Below are positions 21,925 through 30,684 of a stretch of DNA of 34,809 bases, piece by piece. The translations under genes and the position numbers were made by a program. Location: positions 1-34,809 of the forward strand of contig CBFFYP010000052.1 of NCBI GenBank assembly GCA_965646165.1. Reading direction: 5' to 3'. Within the stretch, counting starts at the first letter, position 1. Every line of letters begins with the position of its first letter. Source of the stretch: MGBC114844 sp910585855. GTDB taxonomy: Bacteria; Bacillota; Clostridia; Lachnospirales; Lachnospiraceae. The notes beneath the pieces are model-generated. The model was not told the origin of the DNA. It made no database searches and saw only the letters and a list, made by a program, of their open reading frames with translations.

Positions 21925-23223
21925 TTAAGGCAAAAACAACCGCACAATATACCGAAAACAATATTCAAAATCCTGCACCTTTACTGCTTCCACTGAAACT
22001 ACTGAATATTCCCGCAAAAGCACCCTATCTCCCCCAGATTCCAAATAATACCGAACCATCCCAATTCGATCCCCTTTCTGTACAGGTGCTGTCAATTCTG
22101 AGGTCAAATGAACTTCCTTTACTACTTTCTCCGTTTCCTTCACCAACAACCCTACACTTCGATCCGGCTCTTTTATCGTAACCCCAATTACCACAGGTTC
22201 AAAGGGATCACCCGACTTGGCTGCACCATTCTCCACCAAAAGCGGTTCAAACACCTGCTCTTCATAAAATTCTTTATATTCATATTCAGAAATTCCATAT
22301 GTAAACAGCTTTCTGCTGTCCGACCATTTATATGTTTTATTATTTGGCCATCCACAAGCCAAAAGTGCAATTACAAATGTTTTCCCGTCCCTTTCTAATG
22401 CCCCTACATAGCAATACCCTGCAAGTCCGGTAAATCCGGTTTTTCCAGAAAGTGCTCCCTCCATCATATTTAAAAATGCATTGTGATTCAAACAAGAATA
22501 GGAATATTCCCCTTTTAAATCAGAAAAACTATACTCCGGCGTGCGAGTAATGGCAAGAAATTCTTCTTTTTTTGGCGACTGTGTAATACAATAAGACATA
22601 ATTTTTGCCAAATCCTGTGCAGTTGTAGAATGAAACTTTTCCTCCCCGCTCTCTGTTACAATCTTTGCATCCAATCCATTTGGTGTAATAAAAAAAGTCT
22701 GCTCACACCCAATATCGGCTGCCTTTTGATTCATCATATTGGCAAATCCTTCCACACTGCCGCCTATTTGCTCTGCGATTGCAACTGCACTGTCATTATG
22801 CGATTCCAACATTAAAGAATATAATAAATCTTTTAGATAATACTCCCTTCCGGCAATCATTCCAAGATGTACTTTTGGCTGAGAAGCTGCATAAGAAGAA
22901 ACTGTAACAATATCTTCCAAATTTCCATATTCCAATGCCAAAATACAAGTCATAATCTTTGTTGTACTTGCCATAGGCAGCACCTCTTCTCCATTTTTCG
23001 AATATAAAACCCGTCCTGACTTGGCATCCATCAATACGGCTGCCTTTGCATATAGATCTGCTTCCGAAAACTCTTCCTCTGCCAAAGCCATACCTGTCAT
23101 GCCTGCTAAAAACCAATATAAAATCATACAAAAAAGGATACATCCTATACCGATGTACCCTCTTTTGTATGTTCTTATGCATTTTTCTCTCTGTCGATTC
23201 TTTTTTCTATTATAAAAAAACAT
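21925..23223 (-). CDS. dacF: Serine-type D-Ala-D-Ala carboxypeptidase (DacF/PBP5 family)
   Basis: Low-molecular-mass penicillin-binding protein that trims the terminal D-Ala of peptidoglycan pentapeptides outside the membrane. The product is 432 aa. A hydrophobic signal segment spans about 24-47 with a likely cleavage after ALA. All three active-site motifs are present: SxxK as S86-T-T-K89, SxN as S141-H-N143 and KTG at 261-263. The usual beta-rich C-terminal PBP5 domain with GDRIGMVRYYLESG follows. It may be anchored or released at the end. ATG 23223 has AAGGGG upstream. Which physiological role applies (vegetative or sporulation DacF) cannot be decided. It lies 90 bases downstream of cbiB. 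Confidence 0.92.
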   Translation of the reverse strand: MFFYNRKKNRQREKCIRTYKRGYIGIGCILFCMILYWFLAGMTGMALAEEEFSEADLYAKAAVLMDAKSGRVLYSKNGEEVLPMASTTKIMTCILALEYGNLEDIVTVSSYAASQPKVHLGMIAGREYYLKDLLYSLMLESHNDSAVAIAEQIGGSVEGFANMMNQKAADIGCEQTFFITPNGLDAKIVTESGEEKFHSTTAQDLAKIMSYCITQSPKKEEFLAITRTPEYSFSDLKGEYSYSCLNHNAFLNMMEGALSGKTGFTGLAGYCYVGALERDGKTFVIALLACGWPNNKTYKWSDSRKLFTYGISEYEYKEFYEEQVFEPLLVENGAAKSGDPFEPVVIGVTIKEPDRSVGLLVKETEKVVKEVHLTSELTAPVQKGDRIGMVRYYLESGGDRVLLREYSVVSVEAVKVQDFEYCFRYIVRLFLP

Positions 23224-23313
23224 CTTCTACGCCCCTTTTCCCCGTATTCCTTTTATCAACAATATATGTACTGGTTTCTGGCTTCATTCCAGACAGATAT
23301 AGATTCTTTTGGA

Positions 23314-24303
23314 TTATCGAAACAGATTCTGCACCGCCCAGCATCCCAATATCAGCAATACTGCTCCTAAATAAGAACTAACAAAAAGAAGACGGTTGAC
23401 TATCACAATATCCTCACTCTGTACAGCCCGCTTTGCATCTCCAATCGTCGGTTTTTTATATAATTCTCCAAAATACCATGCATCCCCCAATAACTGTACA
23501 CCAAGTGCCCCGGCACATACTGCTTCTGTCTGTCCTGAATTCGGGCTGCTTGAAACATAACGATCTCTGCGAAAAATCCGATATGCCTCTTTTACCGGAA
23601 GATGTAAAAATGCACAGGCAATCATCAATAACACGGCAGCAAAACGAGCAGGAATATAATTTACGATATCATCTAGTTTTGCCGCCGCCCGTCCGAAAAA
23701 AAGATACTTCTTATTTTTGTACCCAATCATAGAATCCATCGTGTTTATCGCTTTATAGACAATTCCCCCAACCGGTCCAAAAAAAGCCATATAAAATAAC
23801 GGTGCAATCACTGCATCTGTTGTATTTTCCGCTACTGTTTCTACCGCTGTCTTTGCTACTTCTTCCATACTAAGCTGATCCGTATCCCTTCCAACAATCA
23901 TAGAAACCGCTTCTCTTGCCTTTTCTAAATTCCCTGCTTTTAATTCCAAATAAACTTTTCTGCTCTCGTCCCGAAGGGATTTGACAGCCAACATCTGGTA
24001 ACAAATCACACTTGCCAAAAGAAAAGAAACTACTGGATGCAGCAAATCCGCCAAAAAAAGAAGCACTGCTCCTACCCCGCCGCAGACACCAATTACCGCT
24101 GCAACAAAAACTCCTCCCGCAATGATTTCTTTCTTTTCTGTTATTTTTTCTGCTTTTATCTTTAAAAAACGGCTACGAATCCCTGTTTCTAATCTCTGTA
24201 TCAAATCTCCCATCAAACAAATCGGATGATATCTATAATGAGGATCTCCAAAACAAAAATCCAAAATATACCCCGCTAGAAGAGCCATTAAATGTATTGG
24301 CAT
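23314..24303 (-). CDS. cbiB: Adenosylcobinamide-phosphate synthase CbiB (CobD)
   Basis: Membrane enzyme that attaches (R)-1-amino-2-propanol phosphate (or a variant) to adenosylcobyric acid in late cobalamin synthesis. The product is 329 aa with several transmembrane helices. The family marks are DFCFGDPHYRYHPICLMG at the N terminus, ENTTDAVIAPLFYMAFFGPVGG in the middle, NTMDSMIGYK, and SSPNSGQTEAVCAGALGVQL in the last third. An in-frame GTG precedes the ATG by one codon; GGGAGG serves either. It starts 15 bases after the ABC ATPase gene and is probably in its operon. No other cobalamin genes are in the window. Confidence 0.94.
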   Translation of the reverse strand: MPIHLMALLAGYILDFCFGDPHYRYHPICLMGDLIQRLETGIRSRFLKIKAEKITEKKEIIAGGVFVAAVIGVCGGVGAVLLFLADLLHPVVSFLLASVICYQMLAVKSLRDESRKVYLELKAGNLEKAREAVSMIVGRDTDQLSMEEVAKTAVETVAENTTDAVIAPLFYMAFFGPVGGIVYKAINTMDSMIGYKNKKYLFFGRAAAKLDDIVNYIPARFAAVLLMIACAFLHLPVKEAYRIFRRDRYVSSSPNSGQTEAVCAGALGVQLLGDAWYFGELYKKPTIGDAKRAVQSEDIVIVNRLLFVSSYLGAVLLILGCWAVQNLFR

Positions 24304-24318
24304 CACAATAATCCTCCC

Positions 24319-24936
24319 TTATCCGCTTTTTCCTAACTTCAAAACCTCCGCCCCAAAATAAACTGCCTCTTCCTGCTCATGAGTAACCAGTAAAAATGTC
24401 CGCCCCTCTATCTTTTCTTTTATATATGCCATAACCTGCTGTTTTCTCTCCTGATCTAATCCCTTAAAAGGCTCATCTAATACCAATAAATTTCCGGGCA
24501 TCAAAACGGCTCGTACAAGGGCGACCCGCCTCTTCATCCCGCCGCTTAACAGCGAAACTCTCCGATAAGCAGCATCCAAAAGCCCTACCCGAGAAAGCTC
24601 TTTACAAATCTTATTGTCACTAATCTCTTTATCAGGAAGTACAGCACGAATATTTTCCAAAGCAGATGCATAATCCAGCAAACGATCCTCCTGAAAAACC
24701 ACAGAAGCCTGCAATTTTTTTTCATACCAAATCTGCCCTTGATCCAACTTTTCCAGCCCTAAAATCAGACGCAGCAAAGTAGTCTTTCCCACTCCAGAAG
24801 GTGCAGTAATTGCCGTTTTGCTTCCTGCCAAAAACGAATAAGAAAGTTTGTCTATTACCTTTCTCCCTTCATATTCCTTTTCTATTTTTTCCAAAGTAAT
24901 TGCTATCGAATCCATAGAAACTCTTTTTTGTTTCAT
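24319..24936 (-). CDS. ABC transporter ATP-binding protein (SsuB/TauB-like)
   Basis: ATPase of a type I ABC importer, 205 aa. It shows Walker A PSGVGKTT, the Q-loop VVFQEDRLLDYASALENI, the signature LLSGGMKRRVAL, Walker B LLVLDEPFKGLD and the switch His in LLVTHEQEEA. The spacing is that of the nitrate/sulfonate/taurine importer group. The chosen ATG (24936) overlaps the permease TGA as ATGA, the usual sign of translational coupling; a frame 11 codons longer has no good ribosome-binding site. At about 205 residues it is somewhat shorter than the usual 240-260, ending soon after the His switch. Confidence 0.9.
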   Translation of the reverse strand: MKQKRVSMDSIAITLEKIEKEYEGRKVIDKLSYSFLAGSKTAITAPSGVGKTTLLRLILGLEKLDQGQIWYEKKLQASVVFQEDRLLDYASALENIRAVLPDKEISDNKICKELSRVGLLDAAYRRVSLLSGGMKRRVALVRAVLMPGNLLVLDEPFKGLDQERKQQVMAYIKEKIEGRTFLLVTHEQEEAVYFGAEVLKLGKSG

Positions 24937-25694
24937 CTGTCCGTCTTTCCCTCTAACCTTTTTTTCCATATTTCAATCAGCCGCACCATTCCCTGTTCCA
25001 TTAAAATACTAATTCCAATCACTGCAAAAGTCCAAGCAAACAGCTCCGGTGTCATCAGATAAAGTTTTGCCTGATAAAGCTGGTTTCCAATCGAATGTTT
25101 ACTAATTCCAATCACTTCAGCCGCAATCCCGGATTTCCAAGACATTCCTACTCCAATCGAACAAGCAGACAAAAAATACGGCATCACAGAAGGCAAATAA
25201 ATATATCGAATCCTGCGCATCAAAGGCATCTGATAGACCTGTGCCATCTCTAACAGTTCCTGCTTTGTTTCTAATAGTCCACGCTCCACATTAATCGTAA
25301 TCGTAGGAAGCACCATTAAAAAAGAAACCAAGATCGACAAATGCTTAGAAGAAATCCAAACCAACGCAAGAATTGTAAAAGAAGCTACCGGTGTAGCCTG
25401 AATCAATTTTACAGGCACTTGAATAAAAATTCGAAGCCATTGATTTTGATAAGAAAGAACTGCTAACAGACTTCCCACTGTCACAGCCAGCAAAAATCCA
25501 CTTAAAACATGAACAAGGGAATTTCCTGCAGCAGCATAAAATTCCCCTGTTTTCCCTATTTGAATCAATGCCTTTCCTACTTCAATCGGAGAAGGAAGAA
25601 AAATTCTGCGATTTATCCTCATGGAAAAAATCTGCCAAATCCCCAGCCAGATGCATATAGCAAAAAAATATCTGATTTTTATTTTATTCCTCAT
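24933..25694 (-). CDS. ABC transporter permease (SsuC/TauC-like)
   Basis: Inner-membrane permease of 253 aa with about six transmembrane helices. The conserved cytoplasmic EAA-type loop reads MSWKSGIAAEVIGISKHSIG, typical of the nitrate, sulfonate and taurine BPD permease group. It is the first gene of the ABC unit and overlaps the ATPase gene by four bases. No substrate-binding protein gene flanks it. The substrate is therefore open; association with cbiB is the only hint. The ATG at 25694 has only a weak purine-rich stretch ahead. Confidence 0.9.
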   Translation of the reverse strand: MRNKIKIRYFFAICIWLGIWQIFSMRINRRIFLPSPIEVGKALIQIGKTGEFYAAAGNSLVHVLSGFLLAVTVGSLLAVLSYQNQWLRIFIQVPVKLIQATPVASFTILALVWISSKHLSILVSFLMVLPTITINVERGLLETKQELLEMAQVYQMPLMRRIRYIYLPSVMPYFLSACSIGVGMSWKSGIAAEVIGISKHSIGNQLYQAKLYLMTPELFAWTFAVIGISILMEQGMVRLIEIWKKRLEGKTDR

Positions 25695-25741
25695 CTTTAT
25701 TCTCTATTCTTTTTTCTTTACTTTTACTCTGCCCGCTTTCT

Positions 25742-25770
25742 AGCATACGTGATTTTTTTATTTTTGTCAA
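25742..25770 (-). promoter_or_regulatory. Strong sigma-A-type promoter of the ABC-cbiB unit
   Basis: Minus strand: consensus -35 TTGACA (25765-25770), 17-base spacer, -10 TATGCT (25742-25747), 48 bases ahead of the permease start. Confidence 0.75.
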
Positions 25771-25893
25771 TCCAAGAAAAAAAACACAGGATAAACTTAA
25801 AAAAATAAACTTTTGATTTTACAAGAAGATAAGAAATTTTTAGCATTTTCAAACGGAAACTCGCTGGCAGCATACGATTTTTATAGAAAAGGA

Positions 25894-26265
25894 GGACGCC
25901 AAATTCGAAAACGGTGGGCAGCCTGCTGTTCCGGTTTCCAAAAAGCAAGAAGTTCTAAGACTTCTGCCGTTTTATTCATCCAACCGGACAGACCGGGGCG
26001 CAATTCGCCCTCATTTCAACCGAAATGTAACTGGTGTAAGGAAGGTTTTTCCCAGTTATAAGACCATCAATCCTTTAACACTATCATCCGGGACTAAAAC
26101 AACGCCACCATTTTCTTTCAACCACCCAATGCCATGAAGCCAGCGTTATAAAAAAATACTTAGGTTTTACGGCAGAGCCAAGAAACCTTCATAAACCTCT
26201 TTTGCCAAAGTTCCAACTGAACAGGCTAAGCCACGTTTTATTCGCAATCTTGGCTGTTAATCTTG
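25894..26265 (-). repeat. Family 1 hairpin element, copy H (degenerate)
   Basis: Starts GGACGCCAAATTCGAAAACG with the same terminal-arm type as A and J, then GTTCCGGTTTCC, the AAGAAGTTCTAAGACTTCT arm, CCGGACAGACCGGGGCGCAA, and a corrupted core partner GGGACTAAAACAACGCCACC. The far arm (about 26215-26252) and the outer TCTTGAC end are recognisable but full of small indels. The first 150 bases are almost identical to copy J and the rest is degraded, which may reflect sequence quality. Confidence 0.75.
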
Positions 26266-26379
26266 ACCCCGGGAACACCAAAACAACGAATAGTAAGTCT
26301 AAAAACTTACTGCAGACCCAAAACCAAATACATACCTCCTGATAATCAAATATAAACTATCTAAACCGCTATCCTCACC

Positions 26380-26743
26380 AACAGCAGAAGGCGGTTTAGC
26401 TCCATGTCTTTGCCAAGCGACTTCGAGATAACAAGTTCTAGAAGTTCATTCGAGGCATTCCTGCGGACAACCACTAGACATTTTTGCAAATTTTTTGCAT
26501 ATCTGCTTCTATTGCAAGGGTATGCAACCAAAACGGCGTGTATGCCGGAGGATAGGGAAGAGAATTTTTTATAGTCTGGTAAAAAATCTCCCTTTACTAC
26601 CTGATTTCGTTCCCAGTTGCTCATGAGTCTTAATTGGCCCCGGATTTCGTCCGGTTGGATGAACCGAAAATCAGAAGCCCTAGACTTTCTTACCGTTCGG
26701 ACGGAGCAGGAAAGGACAGGAGCAAAACCACCTTCCTGGCTCC
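26380..26743 (+). repeat. Family 1 hairpin element, copy I (degenerate, subtype II)
   Basis: Left arm AGAAGGCGGTTTAGCTCC (from about 26385) and right arm GGAGCAAAACCACCTTCC (about 26719-26736) are imperfectly complementary. The inner GTCCGGTTGGATG and AGAAGCCCTAGACTTTCTT blocks match subtype II copies B and F. The GGGGCG core reads ACGGCGTGTATGCC and its partner is almost lost. Many single-base indels are present. Confidence 0.65.
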
Positions 26744-27113
26744 GTTGAAAACCAACCCTTATTTCAGTTAAATTTTACCCTGAAGCCCAAAAATGAGGAG
26801 CCGACAATCTTTATCAGATGTCGGCATTTTATTTGAAAAACTTTAAGTAATGGTTGTTGCTTCATGTTTTAGTATATGTTTTGTTCATGAATAATTATGT
26901 TTCCCTGTAACACTTTTTAATAGTTTATGAAACGTTTTATGCCATAGCAAAACCTTACTTCACCTAAAACCACAATAATTTCCATTTTCTTCCTGTTTCT
27001 TACAAAAAATTCTCTGCTACTTTAAAGGACGCCGAAAACCCGAAGCAAATAATGACCCTTTTTAGAATTTCCTTCCGATTTCGACGTCTCTCCAGAAAAC
27101 TAAACTTTATATT
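26744..27113. other. Non-coding stretch downstream of the rplT remnant
   Basis: No gene seen. It holds the hairpin terminator at 26800-26834 and, at about 27028, GGACGCCGAAAACC, which resembles the outer end of a family 1 element. Sequence quality here may be poor. Confidence 0.3.
26800..26834 (+). terminator. Hairpin with T-rich tail
   Basis: GCCGACA (26800-26806) and TGTCGGC (26819-26825) form a 7-bp stem followed by ATTTTATTT on the plus strand. No plus-strand gene precedes it. On the minus strand it lies downstream of rplT with a weaker T-run, and may serve that operon. Confidence 0.45.
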
Positions 27114-27466
27114 TTATGCCAGTTTAATCTTTGCCAATTCAGCCAATGTAGCAAATCCTCTGCACATTGTTGCCAACTCAGATAATATCTTCCGGTTCAT
27201 ATCATACACCATCGCAATTTTGGTCCACTACATAAGACTTACTGTAAGACAATCCATTCATTCTGGCTGCTGCATTAATACGTCAATCATACTGACGAAA
27301 CTGTTCTTTTCTCTCTTTTCTTCTGAATAAAACTAGCCAATGCTCTCATTACAGATGTGTTTTGCTACTCCGATACTGCTTTAAATCTGCACCTCTTATA
27401 ACCTTTGCAACTTCAATATTCTTTTTGTTTTCTTTTTTGCGTTCATGCGCCTTTTACTCTTGCCAT
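27114..27466 (-). pseudogene. rplT: Ribosomal protein L20, broken by indels
   Basis: Joined across frames the minus strand reads MARVKG, then MNAKKKTKRILKL, ARMNGLSYSK, and MNRKILSELAT with FATLAELAK, in the order and spacing of L20, the large-subunit assembly protein that also represses its own operon. Total length (353 bases) is within a few bases of an intact 118-codon rplT, yet no frame stays open for long. For example, one G is missing in the GGCGGC run expected at codons 6-7. Stop at 27114-27116. An intact copy must exist if this sequence is correct, because L20 is normally essential. Small indels dominate, which points to consensus error. Confidence 0.8.
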
Positions 27467-27603
27467 AAATTATTCCTGCTATTAAAAATATACACTGCTG
27501 TATACTAGCTTTTCCTTTCTTTCCTAATTTTCGTTCTCACACACTGCTTCTGGAAATCTTTTTTTTATCAATCAATATACTGTCTTAATTATCGATTTAT
27601 AAT

Positions 27604-27803
27604 TATAAATTCAGGTAAATTTTTCTGCATATTCTTTGCATTGGATGGATCTGTTATTGTTTGCTTTCTCTTAAATTTCTCTTCTCTATGCAGATTTCTT
27701 TGTTAAAATATGAATTTATAAAGCCTTCATTCTTTTTATTTCCTGTACCTGTCTTCTTAAAACGCTTTGCAGCTCCTCTATATGTTTTTACCATTCGGCA
27801 AAT
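27604..27803 (-). pseudogene. rpmI: Ribosomal protein L35, broken by indels
   Basis: The reading KTYRGAAKRFKKTGTG is the unmistakable N terminus of L35, followed by KRNLRE in the same frame and TITDPSNAKNMQKNLPE in another. The initiation codon region reads TTTGCCGAATGG where ATGCCTAAAATG is expected. AAGGAGG lies at the right place upstream. The span of 200 bases equals a normal 65-codon rpmI. It lies between infC and rplT as in all Firmicutes. Confidence 0.8.
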
Positions 27804-27846
27804 GTTCTTTTCCTCCTTAATTCAATCTCTTATTGTTAATATCATT

Positions 27847-28334
27847 TTACTTCTTTCAGCTAAGTCATCTGTATGCTTCTTCCTCCAGTTTAAGCTGGTT
27901 TTTTCGACTACCGCAATTCCTTTAACTTATCAGCAAAACATCAAAAGAATTACCTTGCTATTCGCCATATGCGCATTTCTCTGCCCCGAAACTTTTAATG
28001 TAACTTTCAACTTATCCCCTTTTGTGATAAATTTCTTTGCTGCATTCACTTTGTATTAAATCATTTTCATCAATATTCGGCGACAACGCGAATCTTTTTA
28101 CATTGATGAACTTTCTGCTTTTCTTTGCTTCCTTTTCTTTTCTTGCAGCTCATAACGGTACTTTCCGTAATTCTACAATTTTACATACTGGCGCTTTGCC
28201 GTAGGCCGCAATCTCACTAAATCAAGCTCTGCCTCTCTTGCTATCTTCAGCATCTCTGGCAGACATAATCCCTAACTGCTCTCCGCTTCACCTATCAAAC
28301 GTATTCTTGTCTGTCTGATCTGTTCGTTAATCAT
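27847..28334 (-). pseudogene. infC: Translation initiation factor IF-3, broken by indels
   Basis: Pieces in several frames read MINEQIR, RLIGE, KIAREAELDLV, YGKYRYEL, NIDEND, AAKKFITKGDKLKVTLKVSG, NAHMANSK and VVEKT, in exact IF-3 order. IF-3 binds the 30S subunit and checks start codons. The span of 488 bases is close to an intact gene. Comparing with the expected codons shows single-base losses and gains (for example AAGCGCC where AAGCCGCC is expected, and GTAGAATTAC where GTAGATTAC is expected) with hardly any substitutions. Real decay would give more substitutions. It is preceded by an L20-type leader, an attenuator hairpin and a promoter. Confidence 0.85.
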
Positions 28335-28390
28335 TAATCGCCTTAATAACCGTGCACCTCCATAACATATTTCATAAAAATTTATCCGCG

Positions 28391-28418
28391 AAAAAAGTGG
28401 ATAGATCGACTATCCACT
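28391..28418 (-). terminator. Attenuator terminator in the infC leader
   Basis: Minus-strand stem AGTGGATAG / CTATCCACT (perfect 9 bp, arms 28410-28418 and 28396-28404) followed by six T (28391-28396), about 60 bases ahead of infC. It is placed where the L20-controlled attenuator is found in Firmicutes. Confidence 0.8.
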
Positions 28419-28482
28419 CAAAATTCTCATCTTATAGGACAAAATAACAATATAAAAAATATCCGTTATCTGCACTTATCAT

Positions 28483-28536
28483 GATCTCTGATTAACCGAG
28501 TCGCCGCTGCTTTTGAGGTGAGAGTGGATACTCTGC
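28483..28536 (-). promoter_or_regulatory. L20-type leader of the infC operon
   Basis: Minus strand: GCAGAGTATCCACTCTCACC, then a segment with GCGGCGACTCGGTTAATC and AGAGATC. This CTCTCACCT...GGTTAA...AGAGATC arrangement is the recognisable part of the L20 leader, where L20 binds to promote termination at the downstream hairpin. Motif recognition only; no covariance scan was possible. Confidence 0.65.
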
Positions 28537-28570
28537 TTTTTTGTTTCTTGTGTTTCTACACAACGCTTAC

Positions 28571-28599
28571 ACTCTATCACAACATTTTAATTTTGTCAA
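28571..28599 (-). promoter_or_regulatory. Promoter of the infC-rpmI-rplT operon
   Basis: Minus strand: perfect -35 TTGACA (28594-28599), 17-base spacer, -10-like TAGAGT (28571-28576), about 35 bases ahead of the L20 leader. Confidence 0.6.
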
Positions 28600-28685
28600 G
28601 TCATATTTTTTTATTAATTAGGTTTTGAAACTTAATATATTATATAAAAAACGAAAAAGGTTTTTAAATGAAAGACACCAGATGT

Positions 28686-28742
28686 TAGAGGACGCCAGAA
28701 AATAAAAAGAATGACATTCCAACGTTCTCAGAACCTGCCAAG
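28686..28742. repeat. Possible scar of a family 1 element
   Basis: GAGGACGCCAGA, the outer end of family 1, is followed at once by AAATAAAAAGAATGAC and AACGTTCTCAGAACCTG. The latter resembles the flank of copy D at 14748-14790. The hairpin that normally separates the two is missing. No gene is seen in 28600-28872. Confidence 0.4.
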
Positions 28743-28872
28743 TTTATGCTGTTACCCAATCACCTCTCCTGTTGGTAGAGTACAGCAAAACCTGATATTT
28801 TGTTACTTTATTTTATAAAATCAAAGTTAATTTTATCTTAATAGTGAAATAATACAATTTACATTGAAGAAA

Positions 28873-29232
28873 ATTCTTTTTTGTTTCGAAGTCAAGAAAC
28901 AGCAATTGGAAAACGGTGGACAGCCTGCAGACTTTGGAGAAAAGTTAGAAGTTCTTGACTTCTGCTCAAAAAACTAAGATTTTTTTCGCATACTGCTCCT
29001 ATGCAGTGTGTGAAAAAAAAGGAGCGTGTTTTAAGGGCTGCACCTTATCAGAACGGGATTATTTTGTGGCAGGTAGAATCGTTTGGGATGTCATTCGTTT
29101 TGGCTGCCAATGCAGGCGAATTGCGCTCCCGTCTGTCCGGTTGGAAAAATAAAAACTGCAGAAAGTCTTAGAAACTTCTTACTTTTTGGAAACCGGAACA
29201 GCGGCTGTTCACCGTTTTCCAATCTGGCGTCC
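28873..29232 (+). repeat. Family 1 hairpin element, copy G
   Basis: Outer end TTCTTTTTTGTTTCGAAGTC then AAGAAACAG. Terminal arms TTGGAAAACGGTGGACAGCC (28906-28925) and their near complement (29203-29222). Apical hairpin CATACTGC/GCAGTGTG. The core stem is GGAGCG (29021-29026) with CGCTCC (29124-29129), another compensatory variant of GGGGCG/CGCCCC. The middle is longer and partly degraded. Final GGCGTCC at 29226-29232. Confidence 0.85.
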
Positions 29233-29431
29233 TCTCTCCAAAAAACCAAAAAAGACATAAGCACTCTGCCCCAACTCAACCTTTTCCTATCGCAGCCCAT
29301 ATCCTGCTCTGATTTGGAAACCTCCTAAACTTATATAAAAAAACTGCTTATAGCGATATACATAACAATAGAAATAATCCAAAAAAACAGCAATTAAAAT
29401 TATAAAATAAAAAAATAAAGGAGAAGATCCC

Positions 29432-30139
29432 ATGATCTCATCAGCAAATCATTGAAAACCCGCTCAGGGTGCTGTCCATGAAACAGTACGCACAACAGAA
29501 AAAAGCCGGAAACTATGAAAAACCATCGGGAAACCGGAACTTAGCGAAAAAGCTGCCGGAATACTACAAAGGATTAAAGAAAGTTCCTCCAATATGGACT
29601 TTATTTTCGTCAGCAACGAATGGAAAGAAGTTGCAAAATCTCGGCAGCCAGCTATGCCAATCCCACTAAAATGGTAGTTTTTAATTGATGAAGAAAAATT
29701 TAGAGAAATGAACCATAAAAATTCCGCAGTCAATATGAAGGAATTATCAGCAGTGCAGCACCAACTCCCGCAGCTAAAAGCAAATCTTAATATAACTCAG
29801 CGAAAAGGATTTGTATGCAGATTCAACGAAAAAGGATGTGCCTTCTTTCTTTGCCGTAGTCGATAAATCCCTTGCTGCACAAAAAGAAGGAATCGAAAAA
29901 ATGCAAAGAAAAAAGCGGAACAAAAGAAAATCGAAGAAAAAAAAAGACGCCAAAAAAAGCTACGAAGAAAAAACTACAGAAAACGCACAGAACAGACAAA
30001 AAGAAGATCTTGGTAACAGTAACTGCCTTCTTCTATAGACGAACTGCTAAAAAAATAGAGGATATCTCCTACATGCAGAAAGTGATTTTGTAAAAAACAG
30101 AAGAAGAAAAAAATGGTTGGTCAGCATATTGAATTTTAA
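29432..30139 (+). pseudogene. DUF6033-like protein, broken by indels
   Basis: Plus-strand gene, unlike most of the window. AAAGGAG precedes the ATG at 29432. Across frames it reads YAQQKKAGNYEK, GKPELSEKAAG, SNMDFIFVSNEWKEVAKS, SFFAVVDKSLAAQKEGIEK and a Lys-rich tail, then YMQK. This is the pattern of a Lachnospiraceae family annotated as DUF6033, of unknown function. Span is about 235 codons, like an intact member. Stops and frame changes are due to small indels. Family name is from memory of the pattern. Confidence 0.6.
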
Positions 30140-30245
30140 ATGGAAACCAAAATAAAAAAACAACTGCCTTTTCCTTTCAGTTGTCTATCTGACTTTGCCC
30201 TAGACCTAAAAGAAAAAAGGCAGGTATTTTATTGTCAATTCCAGC

Positions 30246-30575
30246 TTATCGGCATCCACAAGTAACACTGAAAAGCTGCACACCGTGTTTCGTCCAGCAG
30301 GTGGCATTTGTTCCTGCAATTCCGATATGCCTCTGCATGACATTCATTATCACTGTTAAAACGGCAAAATGATGTGCTTCACAGTCTAAACTGAGAGTTG
30401 TGTCCGGTGATTCATACTGATTCGATAAGAATCCTCTTCTCTTTCCTAGTAGCTGCTACAGCAGGTTGCATTGGCATCCTTTTGCCTCTGCTCCTTCAAT
30501 TAAAATATTCCCTTACAGCAGCGTTCGTTTCATTATGAATACAAACTGAGTAACATTACAATCTAATACTGGCAT
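30246..30575 (-). pseudogene. DUF1540-domain protein, broken by indels
   Basis: ATG at 30575 with AGGAGGG upstream gives MPVLDCNVTQ, followed in other frames by GNILIEGAEAKGC, then a second repeat around CHAE.IGI.GTNAT with several Cys. The two cysteine-rich DUF1540 motifs are short metal-binding-like units common in clostridia, of unknown function. The span of 330 bases fits an intact gene of about 109 residues. Frameshifts interrupt it at least three times. Confidence 0.65.
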
Positions 30576-30684
30576 TTTTTAATCCCTCCTTATTCAGCAT
30601 AATTTTCACTTCATAAGCGTAGTATAACCATTACATTTTTCTGTTTCATGTAATATTCATAATAATTTTCTTTTGCCCCGTCAA

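Noticed and set aside
25894..29232. Copies H, I and G as evidence that the element is dying
   Set aside because: They lie in or at the edge of the indel-rich block, so their damage may be technical.
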